In this document: in pieces, positions 18,132 to 26,163 of the stretch
Layout of the letters: each line of letters opens with the position of its first letter
How positions within the stretch are numbered: the first letter of the stretch is position 1
NCBI GenBank assembly: GCA_934502625.1
Contig: CAKSUQ010000008.1
Coordinates: forward strand, 1-64,000
Direction of reading: 5' to 3'
DNA: 64,000 nucleotides
Source: an uncultured Gemmiger sp.
GTDB taxonomy: Bacteria; Bacillota; Clostridia; Oscillospirales; Ruminococcaceae
Notes under the pieces: model-generated
The model's input: the letters and a program-made list of their open reading frames with translations, nothing else
Databases searched by the model: none
What the model was told of the DNA's origin: nothing
Made by a program: the position numbers and the translations under genes

Positions 18132-18779
18132 TTACGCCAGCCCGGCGGCCTTTGTCAGCGGCGCTTTGCAGAAATGGTTGAACACCGCGATGACCCGGCC
18201 GACGCCGACCATCGAGATGACTGTGCCCAGCCCGATGCCCAGCAGCGCATTGCCGAAGCAAAGCCCCACCAGCAGCGACGCCGCCACGCAGCCGAGGTCG
18301 AAGCAGTTTTTGCAGAAGCCCAACTCGCGGCCGCAGCGGCGGGCGATGCTGCCGACGATGCCGTCGCCGGGGTTCGGGATCAGCTGCATGTCCACCGTCA
18401 TGGCCGCGCCGATGCCGGTCAGCACAATGCCGGCGGCCAGCATCAGCAGATCGGTGGGCAGAAAACCGCTCTTATAAGGTATCGCGGTCTTGAACAAATT
18501 CATAAAACGTGTAAAAACAAGGCTCAGCGGCAGCTGCAGCAGGTCGAGCCAGCTGCGGTTTTTGCCGTTGATGACCATTTGCGCGGCGATGAACAGGCAG
18601 TAAATGACGAGCGTCATATTGCCGAGATTCAGCCCCGTGCCCTGACTGATCGTGTAGGCCACCGACATGATGGCCGACGAGCCCAGCCCGGCCTCGATGT
18701 TCAAAATCAGCCCCAGTGCAAGGACAATCATCCCCACAAGGTAGATAAACCAACGTGCAACAGTTGTTTTTTTCTTCAT
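18132..18779 (-). CDS. YczE/YitT-like integral membrane protein
   Basis: 215 residues from ATG 18779, where AAAGGAAGG is well placed; the longer frame upstream has no ribosome site. About five membrane segments: WFIYLVGMIVLALGLILNIEAG, LGNMTLVIYCLFIAAQ, LLMLAAGIVLTGIGAAM and others, with the conserved loop LIPNPGDGIVGSIA. The family is widespread in Firmicutes, often beside regulators, and its substrate is not established. Its promoter diverges from that of the cysteine operon. Confidence 0.75.
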   Translation of the reverse strand: MKKKTTVARWFIYLVGMIVLALGLILNIEAGLGSSAIMSVAYTISQGTGLNLGNMTLVIYCLFIAAQMVINGKNRSWLDLLQLPLSLVFTRFMNLFKTAIPYKSGFLPTDLLMLAAGIVLTGIGAAMTVDMQLIPNPGDGIVGSIARRCGRELGFCKNCFDLGCVAASLLVGLCFGNALLGIGLGTVISMVGVGRVIAVFNHFCKAPLTKAAGLA

Positions 18780-18816
18780 GCGCCTAACCTTCCTTTTGCC
18801 GAAATATGTCGATTTC

Positions 18817-18845
18817 ATTATACACCCGGCGGGGCAGATTTGCAA
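18817..18845 (-). promoter_or_regulatory. Promoter of the YczE-like gene
   Basis: On the minus strand: TTGCAA (18845-18840), 17-base spacer, TATAAT (18822-18817). Confidence 0.7.
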
Positions 18846-18881
18846 AACAGAAAAAATCTTGGCTATTTTCCTATATACATA

Positions 18882-18910
18882 TTGACATAGTAGGTAAATT
18901 GGTGTATGAT
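18882..18910 (+). promoter_or_regulatory. Promoter of the cysteine/cystine operon
   Basis: TTGACA (18882-18887), 17-base spacer, TATGAT (18905-18910). It directs transcription into the leader peptide and attenuator. Confidence 0.85.
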
Positions 18911-18956
18911 ACAGCCATCGAATCCGAACAGAGCAAAATGAAAGGAGAGGAATGCT

Positions 18957-19076
18957 ATGACCACCATCCGCAAGAGCGTTTTCAGCATGTGTTGTCGAAT
19001 GTGGTACTGCCGGGCAAACTGTATGGCCGCGGTGCATTCGATCTCCTTTGCTGCACCGATGTTTGACACTTTGTAA
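18957..19076 (+). CDS. Cys-rich 39-residue leader peptide of the cysteine operon
   Basis: ATG 18957 to TAA 19074-19076 behind AAAGGAG with 9-base spacing, about 45 bases after the promoter. Cys codons fall at positions 12, 13, 18 and 22 (peptide core FSMCCRMWYCRANCM). The tandem pair at 18990-18995 ends 13 bases before GCCGGGCA (19009-19016), which is exactly complementary to the first arm of the terminator at 19106. A ribosome stalled for Cys-tRNA at codons 12-13 would leave that segment free to break the terminator. Downstream genes import and metabolise cysteine. The reading is inference from layout, but every element is visible. Confidence 0.75.
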   Translation: MTTIRKSVFSMCCRMWYCRANCMAAVHSISFAAPMFDTL

Positions 19077-19105
19077 TAAAGTGTACTATAGCTATACATG
19101 TCACC

Positions 19106-19139
19106 TGCCCGGCCGCTGTACCCAGCGCCGGGCATTTTT
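19106..19139 (+). terminator. Attenuator terminator of the cysteine operon
   Basis: 12-bp stem with one bulged C (19106-19118 with 19123-19134), loop TACC, then TTTTTG. It lies between the leader peptide and the first structural gene. Its 5' arm TGCCCGGC (19106-19113) can pair instead with 19009-19016 inside the leader peptide coding sequence. Confidence 0.85.
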
Positions 19140-19204
19140 GTGTTCGGATTCCCAATAAAAGATTGAAAAACCACAACAACGAAAACATAGAGAGGGTATT
19201 TATC

Positions 19205-20104
19205 ATGAAAAAGATTTGGAAAAAAACCGCCGCCGCTCTGCTGGCCTTCACGCTGACTGCTGCCGCGCTGACCGGCTGCGGCGGGTCGGCATCCAGCGCT
19301 GCCGCTGACACCGCCGACGCAGCCTCCGCTGCCGATACGACCACCGCCGCCGACACTGCCAGCGCCGAGACCTCCGACGAAGGCGAGCTGGAAAAGGTCA
19401 AGGCCGCAGGCAAGCTCGTCATTGGCATCGAGGGCACCTACCCGCCGTTCACCTACCATAACGACGACGGCTCGCTGGCCGGGCTTGATGTGGAGCTGGG
19501 CACGGCACTGGCCGAAAAGCTCGGCGTCGAGGTCGAGTTTCAGGAGGCCGCGTGGGATTCGTTGCTGATCGGCATTGATTCCGGCCGCTTCGACACGGTC
19601 ATCAACAGCGTCAGCATCACCGACGAGCGCGCGGAGAAATACGATTTCTCCGACCCGTACTACTACGAAGCCCGCCGCGTGGTCGTGCGCGCCGACGACG
19701 ACAGCATCCAAGCCCCCGAAGACCTGAACGGCAAGAAGATTGCCACGAACGCGACGAACGCCTTCATCCCGTGGTATGAGGAGCAGGGTGCCGAGATCGT
19801 CGGCATCGACACGAGCGCCGAGGCCATCGATTTGGTGCTCTCCGGCCGGGCAGACTTCCTCGGCACCAGCGTCCCGGTGCTGAATGCCTATCTGGACGAG
19901 CACCCCGACGCGAAGGATAAGCTGAAGGAAGCATTCGTCATCCCGAACTCCGAGGATGTCATCGCCATCCCCGTCCGCAAGGGTGAGACCGAGTTCCTCG
20001 ATGCCATCAACGCTGCGCTGGCCGAGCTGCGGGCGGACGGCACGCTGAAAGCCATCTCCGAGAAATACCTCGGCGGCGATTATACCGAGTCGGCGTACAA
20101 ATAA
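19205..20104 (+). CDS. Amino acid (probably cystine) ABC transporter substrate-binding lipoprotein
   Basis: 299 residues from ATG 19205 behind GAGAGGG. Lipobox LTGC, an acidic Ala/Asp/Ser linker to about residue 60, then the family 3 solute-binding fold: LVIGIEGTYPPFTYHNDDGSLAGLDVELGTALAEKLGVE and DTVINSVSITDERAEKYDFS. It captures an amino acid for the permease and ATPase encoded downstream. Cystine is proposed because every other enzyme in the operon handles sulfur amino acids and the leader peptide is Cys-rich. First structural gene after the attenuator. Confidence 0.87.
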   Translation: MKKIWKKTAAALLAFTLTAAALTGCGGSASSAAADTADAASAADTTTAADTASAETSDEGELEKVKAAGKLVIGIEGTYPPFTYHNDDGSLAGLDVELGTALAEKLGVEVEFQEAAWDSLLIGIDSGRFDTVINSVSITDERAEKYDFSDPYYYEARRVVVRADDDSIQAPEDLNGKKIATNATNAFIPWYEEQGAEIVGIDTSAEAIDLVLSGRADFLGTSVPVLNAYLDEHPDAKDKLKEAFVIPNSEDVIAIPVRKGETEFLDAINAALAELRADGTLKAISEKYLGGDYTESAYK

Positions 20105-20219
20105 CCGAAACACACGCAGGGGCGGGCATTGGCGGGTCGTCGAGGACGCCGACCCCTACAGGTAGGGGCGGATTCCATATCCGCCCGCAGGACATCGCAA
20201 CGAGTAAAGGTGAAACACA
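20105..20219. repeat. Dispersed palindromic repeat inside the cysteine operon
   Basis: GGTAGGGGCGGATTCCATAT followed by CCGCCCGCAGG, the same module as at 1950-1984 in inverted order, preceded by GGCGGGTCGTCGAGGACGCC. It sits between the binding-protein and permease genes and may form RNA structure there. Confidence 0.65.
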
Positions 20220-20921
20220 ATGACGGAAAGATTGGTGGAGATCTTAGTCTCCTCGTTCCCGCGGCTGGTGCTCTACTGCTTCAAGGCCACCATCCCGCTC
20301 ACCGTATGTATCTACGCGCTGAGTCTGGTGCTGGCGTTCGTGCTGGCCATCATTCAGGTGCAGAACATCAAGGTGCTCAAGCAGCTGGCGCGCGTTTATG
20401 TCTGGGTGTTCCGCGGCACGCCGCTCATCGTCCAGATGTACATTATCTTCTTTGGGCTGCCGTCGCTGGGCGTCACGCTGGATGCGTTCCCGTCCGCCGT
20501 CATTGCCTTCTCGCTGAACTACGCGGCCTACATGTCCGAGACGATCCGCGCAGCCATTCTGTCCGTGCCGGAAGGTCAGTGGGAGGCCGGGTATATGATC
20601 GGCCTCAGCTCCGGGCAGATCATGCTGCGGGTCATCCTGCCGCAGGCGGCGCGGGTCGCCTTCCCGACGCTGTTCAGCTCGCTCATCGGGCTGACGAAGG
20701 ACAGCTCGCTGGCCGCCAGCATCACGGTGGTGGAAATGTTCAAAACCGCCCAGCAGATCGCCGCCCGCACCTTTGAACCTTTCGCCCTCTACTGCGAGGT
20801 CGCGTTCGTTTACCTTATCCTCAACACCGTGCTGACCCTGATCCAAGGAGTGCTGGAAAAGCGCCTTGCGTGGAAGCAGCCGAAAACCCAAACCACACAA
20901 CCAGCAAAGGAGATTGCATAA
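20220..20921 (+). CDS. Amino acid (probably cystine) ABC transporter permease
   Basis: 233 residues, about five membrane spans. The HisM/GlnP-type hallmark FRGTPLIVQMYIIFFGLP is present, as is the EAA loop VPEGQWEAGYMIGLSSGQIMLRVILPQA that docks the ATPase. It would form a homodimeric channel of the polar amino acid type. AAAGGTGA lies upstream. Ends 2 bases before the CMD-family gene, indicating coupled expression. Confidence 0.88.
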   Translation: MTERLVEILVSSFPRLVLYCFKATIPLTVCIYALSLVLAFVLAIIQVQNIKVLKQLARVYVWVFRGTPLIVQMYIIFFGLPSLGVTLDAFPSAVIAFSLNYAAYMSETIRAAILSVPEGQWEAGYMIGLSSGQIMLRVILPQAARVAFPTLFSSLIGLTKDSSLAASITVVEMFKTAQQIAARTFEPFALYCEVAFVYLILNTVLTLIQGVLEKRLAWKQPKTQTTQPAKEIA

Positions 20922-20923
20922 CC

Positions 20924-21433
20924 ATGGCCAGAATCAGTGAGATCAACCCCGAAACCGCCCCCGCCGACATCCAGAAGATCATCGCCGACCATGTGGCGGG
21001 CGGCCACGCCCTGACCGCCGAAAAGCGCACCCTGCTGCACAACGCCGCTGCCTTCAACGCGGTGGAGGCAGGCTCCTACGCGCTGGACGACGAGCTGCAG
21101 CGCCTCATCGGCAAGCGCGCCGCCGATTGCTACGAGTACGCCATTTCCCAGAAAAACGGCTGCCTCGTGTGCAGCATCTATTTCCGCAATTTGCTCAAAA
21201 AAAACGGCATCGACTTTGATACCTTCGCGTTTACCGAAAAAGAACAGATCCTCATCGACTACGGCCAAGCCATCGCCGAAGACCCCAAGCATGTGCCGGA
21301 GGAATTGTTTGCAAAGCTCAAGGCCAATTTCACCGAGGAGGAGATCGTCGTCATCACCGCCATGGGCGTCATGATGATTGCGAACAACTACTTCAACGAC
21401 ATTCTCGATGTGACGCCGGACAAACTCGTCTGA
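20924..21433 (+). CDS. Carboxymuconolactone decarboxylase/AhpD-like protein
   Basis: 169 residues from ATG 20924 (AAAGGAG upstream). All-alpha protein with KNGCLVCSIYFRNLLKKNG, a Cys-X2-Cys followed by a conserved helix as in AhpD-like thiol peroxidase/disulfide reductases of the CMD family. Lying between the permease and ATPase genes of a cystine importer, it may reduce incoming cystine or protect against thiol oxidation. That role is inference; the family call rests on the CxxC helix and overall pattern. Confidence 0.6.
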   Translation: MARISEINPETAPADIQKIIADHVAGGHALTAEKRTLLHNAAAFNAVEAGSYALDDELQRLIGKRAADCYEYAISQKNGCLVCSIYFRNLLKKNGIDFDTFAFTEKEQILIDYGQAIAEDPKHVPEELFAKLKANFTEEEIVVITAMGVMMIANNYFNDILDVTPDKLV

Positions 21434-21450
21434 CAAAAAGGAGCGTATCT

Positions 21451-22203
21451 ATGCTGGAAGTGAAAGACCTGCATTGCAGCTACGGCACGACCCAAGTGCT
21501 GAAGGGCGTCGATCTCACGGTCAATAAGGGCGAGGTCATCTCGATTCTGGGCAGCAGCGGCTCTGGCAAAACGACACTGCTGCGCTGCATCAGCTTTTTG
21601 CAGAAGGCTGACAGCGGCACGATCCGCTTTGGCAATTTCGAGAAGGACATCACAAAGCTGCGCCACAGCGAGATACGCGCCCTGCGGATGAAGATGGGGT
21701 ATGTCTTCCAGAACTTCAACCTTTTCCGCAACATGACGGTGCGGCAGAACGTGCTGGAAGGGCTTATCACCGCCCGCGGCGTCGACCGCTCCGAGGCCGA
21801 AAAGATCACCGATGAGGTGCTGGAAAAGGTCGGGATGCTGCACCGCAGCGACTTTTACCCCGACCAGCTCTCCGGCGGGCAGCAGCAGCGCGTTGCCATC
21901 GCGCGGGCAATCGCCTTCCGGCCGGAGGTACTGCTGTTTGACGAGCCGACCTCCGCCCTTGACCCCGAACTGACCCGCGAGGTGCTGAACACCATCACCC
22001 AGCTGGCCGCCGACGGGCTTACGCTGGTCGTCGTCACGCACGAGATGGGCTTTGCCCGCAACGTATCCGACCGCATCGTGTTTATGAGCAACGGTGTCGT
22101 GGCCGAGGAAGCCCCCGCAAAGGAATTTTTCCTGCACCCCAAGCAGGAGGCAAGCAAGCGCTTTTTGCGGACGGTCACCGACGACCTCGACTACAGCATT
22201 TGA
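21451..22203 (+). CDS. Amino acid (probably cystine) ABC transporter ATP-binding protein
   Basis: 250 residues. Walker [10 protein letters not shown] (34-42), signature [15 protein letters not shown], Walker [15 protein letters not shown], switch His in [10 protein letters not shown]. Polar amino acid importer type (GlnQ/TcyC). It pairs with the permease at 20220. AAAGGAGCG precedes the ATG. Confidence 0.92.
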   Translation: MLEVKDLHCSYGTTQVLKGVDLTVNKGEVISILGSSGSGKTTLLRCISFLQKADSGTIRFGNFEKDITKLRHSEIRALRMKMGYVFQNFNLFRNMTVRQNVLEGLITARGVDRSEAEKITDEVLEKVGMLHRSDFYPDQLSGGQQQRVAIARAIAFRPEVLLFDEPTSALDPELTREVLNTITQLAADGLTLVVVTHEMGFARNVSDRIVFMSNGVVAEEAPAKEFFLHPKQEASKRFLRTVTDDLDYSI

Positions 22204-22221
22204 CGAAGGGAGCTGGGCAGT

Positions 22222-23211
22222 ATGGCAGGGGTGGTACATTCGCTGGACGAGCTGGTGGGGCATACGCCGCTGATGGAGCTTGACCGCTTTGAGCGGCTGC
22301 AGCACTGCGGCGCGCACCTGCTGGCGAAGCTGGAATTTTTCAACCCCACCGGCAGCGTAAAGGATCGCGCGGCGCTCTCGATGATACGGGCTGCCGAGCA
22401 AAGCGGCCAGCTCGCCCCCGGCGGCACGATCGTTGAACAGACCAGCGGCAACACCGGCATCGGGCTGGCGGCCTTCGCCGCCGCGCGCGGGTATAAAATG
22501 GAAATCTTTTTAGAAAGGGGCGCGTCGCTGGAACGCCGCCTGATTTTGCAGGCCTACGGCGCACGATTGCTCGACTATAAAGACGCCACCGGTGAACGCC
22601 CTGACGCCGCGCGCGACCACCCGTGGGTGGAGCCGGACCGCGAGGCAACGCTGGCAGAGATCGCCGCCTACTGCCGCCGCACGGGGGCGTACTTCAACAA
22701 TCAGGCGGCCAACCCCGCCAACCCCGACGCCCACTTCCGCACCACGGGTCCCGAAATCTGGCAGGACACCGGCGGCAAGGTCGACGTGCTGGTCTGCATG
22801 GCCGGTACGGGCGGCACAGGCAGCGGCACGGCGCGGTATCTGCGCAGCTGCAACCCGGCCTTGCAGGTCGTGCTGGTGCAGCCGCACCCCGATTCCCGCC
22901 TGACGCCGGAGCACCCCGACGTGCAGATCATCGACGGCGTTCTGCCCGCCTACGGCGTGCCGCAGAGCGAACTGTCCGACTACCTCACCCCCGCGTGGAG
23001 TGACGAGTACATCGACGTGCGCACCGAGGAAGCCTACGCCACCGCCCACGAGGTGCTGCGCGCCGAAGGATTGTTCTTGGGCACATCGGCCGCCGCCGCG
23101 CTGCACGCCGCCGTGCAGGTGGGCCGCCGCCCCGAAAACGCGGGCAAAAACATCGCCATCATCATCCCCGACAACGGGATGAAATATCTGTCCACACCCA
23201 TGTATCAGTAA
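22222..23211 (+). CDS. Cysteine synthase / cystathionine beta-synthase family PLP enzyme
   Basis: 329 residues. PLP lysine Lys47 in NPTGSVKDRAA, phosphate/substrate loop TSGNTGIG (74-81), glycine-rich GTGGTGSGTARYL and a late serine-containing loop FLGTSAAAALHAA. Either O-acetylserine sulfhydrylase or the MccA-type cystathionine beta-synthase used with MccB for reverse transsulfuration; the cystathionine lyase two genes downstream favours the latter without proving it. Some internal insertions (around residues 95-150) make it diverge from CysK. Confidence 0.82.
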   Translation: MAGVVHSLDELVGHTPLMELDRFERLQHCGAHLLAKLEFFNPTGSVKDRAALSMIRAAEQSGQLAPGGTIVEQTSGNTGIGLAAFAAARGYKMEIFLERGASLERRLILQAYGARLLDYKDATGERPDAARDHPWVEPDREATLAEIAAYCRRTGAYFNNQAANPANPDAHFRTTGPEIWQDTGGKVDVLVCMAGTGGTGSGTARYLRSCNPALQVVLVQPHPDSRLTPEHPDVQIIDGVLPAYGVPQSELSDYLTPAWSDEYIDVRTEEAYATAHEVLRAEGLFLGTSAAAALHAAVQVGRRPENAGKNIAIIIPDNGMKYLSTPMYQ

Positions 23212-23224
23212 GGAGGAAACGAAA

Positions 23225-23617
23225 ATGAGAATCGGCAACGCAGGTATTTTTGTGAAGGATCTGGAAGGCGCGAAGAAGTTTTTCGAGGATTACTTCGGCG
23301 CGACCGTGCTGAAAACCTACAACGAGGAGGAGAACAACTACTACTCCTACATTTTGCAGCTGGACGAGGGCGCGTGGATCGAGCTGATGACGAAGCCCGG
23401 CATCGTGGACGAGCCGAAAGACCCTAACCGCACGGGGCTGGCGCACATCTGCATCAAGGTCGACACCCGCCCGGAGCTGGACGAGATCATCAAGAAGTTC
23501 AAGCAGGATGGGTATAAAATTCAGTACGAGCCGTCCTCGCCCGTGGGCGGCGGCGAAGTCCGCGCCGTGACCTTCGAGGATATTGTGCTGGAGGTCAATT
23601 ACACGCCGGCGGCGTGA
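23225..23617 (+). CDS. VOC-superfamily (glyoxalase-like) protein
   Basis: 130 residues, AAGGAGG upstream. Paired beta-alpha-beta-beta-beta modules with MRIGNAGIFVKDLEGAKKFF at the start and LAHICIKVDTRPELDEIIKKF in the second half; candidate metal ligands include His in LAHIC and Glu residues near 50 and 120 (DIVLEVNY). It resembles lactoylglutathione lyase relatives. Its substrate in this sulfur operon is unknown; detoxifying a reactive carbonyl or thiohemiacetal is a guess. Confidence 0.7.
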   Translation: MRIGNAGIFVKDLEGAKKFFEDYFGATVLKTYNEEENNYYSYILQLDEGAWIELMTKPGIVDEPKDPNRTGLAHICIKVDTRPELDEIIKKFKQDGYKIQYEPSSPVGGGEVRAVTFEDIVLEVNYTPAA

Positions 23618-23675
23618 GGCAGTGAATATTCGCACCGCACCGCACGACACAACCATATATAAAGGAAGTACCACC

Positions 23676-24833
23676 ATGAGCCTTTCGATCGAGAGCCGAT
23701 GTATCCATCTGGAGGGGGACGACCGCGCAAGCCGGTTTGGCGCGGTCAGCTTCCCTATCTATCAGACCGCGACCTTTGCCCACCCCGCGCTGGGTGAAAG
23801 CACCGGCTATGACTACAGCCGCGTGCAGAACCCCACCCGCCAGCAGCTTGAAAAAACCGTGGCTTCGCTGGAGCAGGGCACCGACGCGGTGGCGTTTTCC
23901 AGCGGCATGGCGGCCATTCTGGCGGTCATGGAGCTGTTCGCGCCGGGGGAGCATATCGTGACCGAGGCCGACCTCTACGGCGGTACACCGCGTTTGTTCC
24001 ACACCATCAGCGAGCCGCGCGGCATCACGTTTACGTCTGTCTCTTTTAGTGACGGCATCGGCCGCGCGGCAGCTGCAATCCGCCCCGAAACGAAGGCGCT
24101 CTACATCGAAACACCCACCAACCCGATGATGAACGTCACCGACATCCGCGCCGCCGCTGAACTGGCGCACGCGCACGGGGCGCTGCTCATCGTGGATAAT
24201 ACGTTTTTGTCGCCCTATCTGCAGAACCCGCTGGCGCTGGGGGCGGACATCGTCGTACACAGCGGCACAAAGTACCTGTCCGGCCACAATGACACGCTGG
24301 CGGGCTTTGCGGTCGTCAAGGACGCCGCCCTCGCCGCCCGCCTGCGGGAGATCAGCAAGACCATCGGCGCGAATCTGGCACCCTTTGACTCGTGGCTGCT
24401 GCTGCGGGGCATCCAGACTCTCGCCGTGCGGATGGATCGCGCCGAGGAAAACGCGCTGGCGCTGGCCGAATGGCTCAAGCTCCAGCCGCAGGTCACGCGG
24501 GTCATCTACCCCGGCCTGCCGGAACACCCCGGCCACGCCCTGATGCAGCGGCAGGCGCGGGGCTTCGGCGCGATGCTGACCTTTGAGGTGCACGACAAGC
24601 GCGACGTGCCCGTGCTGCTGAAGACCGTGAAGCTCATCCGCTTTGCCGAGAGCTTGGGCGGCACCGAAAGCCTGCTGACCTACCCCATCACCCAGACCCA
24701 CGCCGACGTCGCGCCGGAGGTGCTGGCCGCCAACGGCCTGACCGACCGCATCCTGCGTCTGTCGGTGGGCATCGAGAACGTCAACGACCTGATCGCCGAC
24801 TTGGCGCAGGCCTTTGCCGCCCTGAACGCATAA
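23676..24833 (+). CDS. Trans-sulfuration enzyme: cystathionine gamma-lyase/synthase or methionine gamma-lyase family
   Basis: 385 residues from ATG 23676 (AAAGGAAG upstream). PLP lysine Lys199 in VVHSGTKYLSGHND; YSRVQNPTRQQLE, FSSGMAAILAV and IETPTNPMMNV are Cys/Met metabolism PLP-enzyme signatures. It likely splits cystathionine to cysteine or degrades cysteine/homocysteine. Sequence alone does not separate lyase from synthase; the import operon favours catabolic or salvage use. Confidence 0.87.
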   Translation: MSLSIESRCIHLEGDDRASRFGAVSFPIYQTATFAHPALGESTGYDYSRVQNPTRQQLEKTVASLEQGTDAVAFSSGMAAILAVMELFAPGEHIVTEADLYGGTPRLFHTISEPRGITFTSVSFSDGIGRAAAAIRPETKALYIETPTNPMMNVTDIRAAAELAHAHGALLIVDNTFLSPYLQNPLALGADIVVHSGTKYLSGHNDTLAGFAVVKDAALAARLREISKTIGANLAPFDSWLLLRGIQTLAVRMDRAEENALALAEWLKLQPQVTRVIYPGLPEHPGHALMQRQARGFGAMLTFEVHDKRDVPVLLKTVKLIRFAESLGGTESLLTYPITQTHADVAPEVLAANGLTDRILRLSVGIENVNDLIADLAQAFAALNA

Positions 24834-24843
24834 GGAGCCGAGC

Positions 24844-26052
24844 ATGAGCGAACGCAACCTTGATTTTGATGCGGTCATCGACCGCTGTGGCACCAAGTGC
24901 CTGAAATACGACTTTGCCGTCCAGCGCGGCCGCCCGGCGGATGTGCTGCCGCTCTGGGTCGCGGATATGGATTTCAAGACATCCTCCTACGTCGAGGACG
25001 CGCTGGTGCGCCAGGCGCAGCACGCGATCTACGGCTACACAGAGTCGGACGACGCCTACTTTGCCGCCGTGCAGGGCTGGCTGGCCGCCCGCCACGGCTG
25101 GCAGGTGCAGCCGGAATGGCTGCAAAAAACGCCGGGCGTCGTCTTTGCCATTGCGGTGGCGGTCAAGGCCTGCACCCGGCCCGGTGATGCGGTGCTGATC
25201 CAGCAGCCGGTCTACTACCCGTTCAGCGAGGTCATCCTCGACAACGGGCGCAGGCTGGTGTCCAGTGACTTGGTGCTGAACGCTGCGACCGGGAAATATG
25301 AGATTGACTTCGCCGATTTCGAGGCGAAGATCGTCGAGAACGGCGTCAAGCTCTTTCTGCTGTGCAGCCCCCACAACCCCGTGGGGCGCGTGTGGCGCTG
25401 CGACGAGCTGCTGCAGCTGGGGCGCATCTGCCGGCGCCACGGCGTGACCGTGTTCAGTGATGAGATTCACGCGGATTTCGTCTGGCAGGGGCGGCATCAG
25501 GTATTTGCGGCGGTCGACCCGGCGTTTGCGGCGTTTACCATCACCGCGACGTCACCGAGCAAGACGTTTAACATTGCAGGGCTGCAGGCGTCGAATATTT
25601 TTATACCCGACGAGGCGCTGCGGAAAAAATTCCGCCACGCCTACAACGCCAGCGGCTACAGCCAGCTGAACGCGGCGGGGCTGATCGCTGCCGAGGCCGC
25701 CTACAACGACGGCGGCGTCTGGTACGAGGCCGTGAAGGCGTATATCCTGGCTAATATCGCGTATATGCGCGAGTTTTTGAAAGTGCGCCTGCCGGAACTG
25801 AAAATGACCGAGCCGGAGGGAACGTATCTCGTCTGGGTGGATTTCCGTGGGCTGGGCTTGGACGGCGATGCGCTGGAGGATTTTGTGCTACACAAGGCGA
25901 AGCTCTGGCTCGACAGCGGCGCGATCTTCGGCAAGGTTGGCGAGGGCTTCCAGCGGTTCAACACGGCCTGCCCCCGCGCGACGTTGCAGCAGGCGCTGGA
26001 GCAATTGGAACGGGCGGTGAGGGAAAACTGCCCGATGGCAGCACCTTTATGA
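24844..26052 (+). CDS. MalY/PatB-type cystathionine beta-lyase (C-S lyase)
   Basis: 402 residues. Fold-type I aminotransferase-like enzyme with WVADMDFKTSSYV at the substrate site, SDEIHADF for the PLP ring and Lys240 in TSPSKTFNIAGLQ. MalY/PatB enzymes cleave cystathionine or other C-S bonds, giving homocysteine or H2S, pyruvate and ammonia. Last gene of the cysteine operon. The final six residues (PMAAPL) and stop codon lie in DNA that in another frame is a GH125 remnant, so the C-terminus may have been re-made by a rearrangement. Confidence 0.85.
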   Translation: MSERNLDFDAVIDRCGTKCLKYDFAVQRGRPADVLPLWVADMDFKTSSYVEDALVRQAQHAIYGYTESDDAYFAAVQGWLAARHGWQVQPEWLQKTPGVVFAIAVAVKACTRPGDAVLIQQPVYYPFSEVILDNGRRLVSSDLVLNAATGKYEIDFADFEAKIVENGVKLFLLCSPHNPVGRVWRCDELLQLGRICRRHGVTVFSDEIHADFVWQGRHQVFAAVDPAFAAFTITATSPSKTFNIAGLQASNIFIPDEALRKKFRHAYNASGYSQLNAAGLIAAEAAYNDGGVWYEAVKAYILANIAYMREFLKVRLPELKMTEPEGTYLVWVDFRGLGLDGDALEDFVLHKAKLWLDSGAIFGKVGEGFQRFNTACPRATLQQALEQLERAVRENCPMAAPL

Positions 26053-26160
26053 GCACCGGCGACATCCCGGCCATGTGGCGGTGGGATTCCGCTGCGCAGA
26101 TGCATCACTACCTGCCGTTGGCCGCCCGCAACGAGGGTGTGACGCTGGACATCATGCCGC
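26034..26160 (+). pseudogene. Glycoside hydrolase family 125 fragment
   Basis: In frame from 26034 the DNA reads DGSTFMSTGDIPAMW then RWDSAAQMHHYLPLA, matching the conserved GH125 (exo-alpha-1,6-mannosidase) stretch recalled as TGDIPAMWLRDS-AQ-HYLPLA, with Leu-Arg changed to Arg-Trp. Only about 40 residues remain, without start or catalytic core. It overlaps the end of malY in a different frame and abuts the AraC gene. The family recognition is from memory. Confidence 0.55.
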
Positions 26161-26163
26161 CCT

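Noticed and set aside
18882..19139. Cysteine T-box riboswitch
   Set aside because: No T-box sequence (TGGNACCGCG) or specifier-loop layout is visible before the terminator; a translated Cys-codon ORF fits better.
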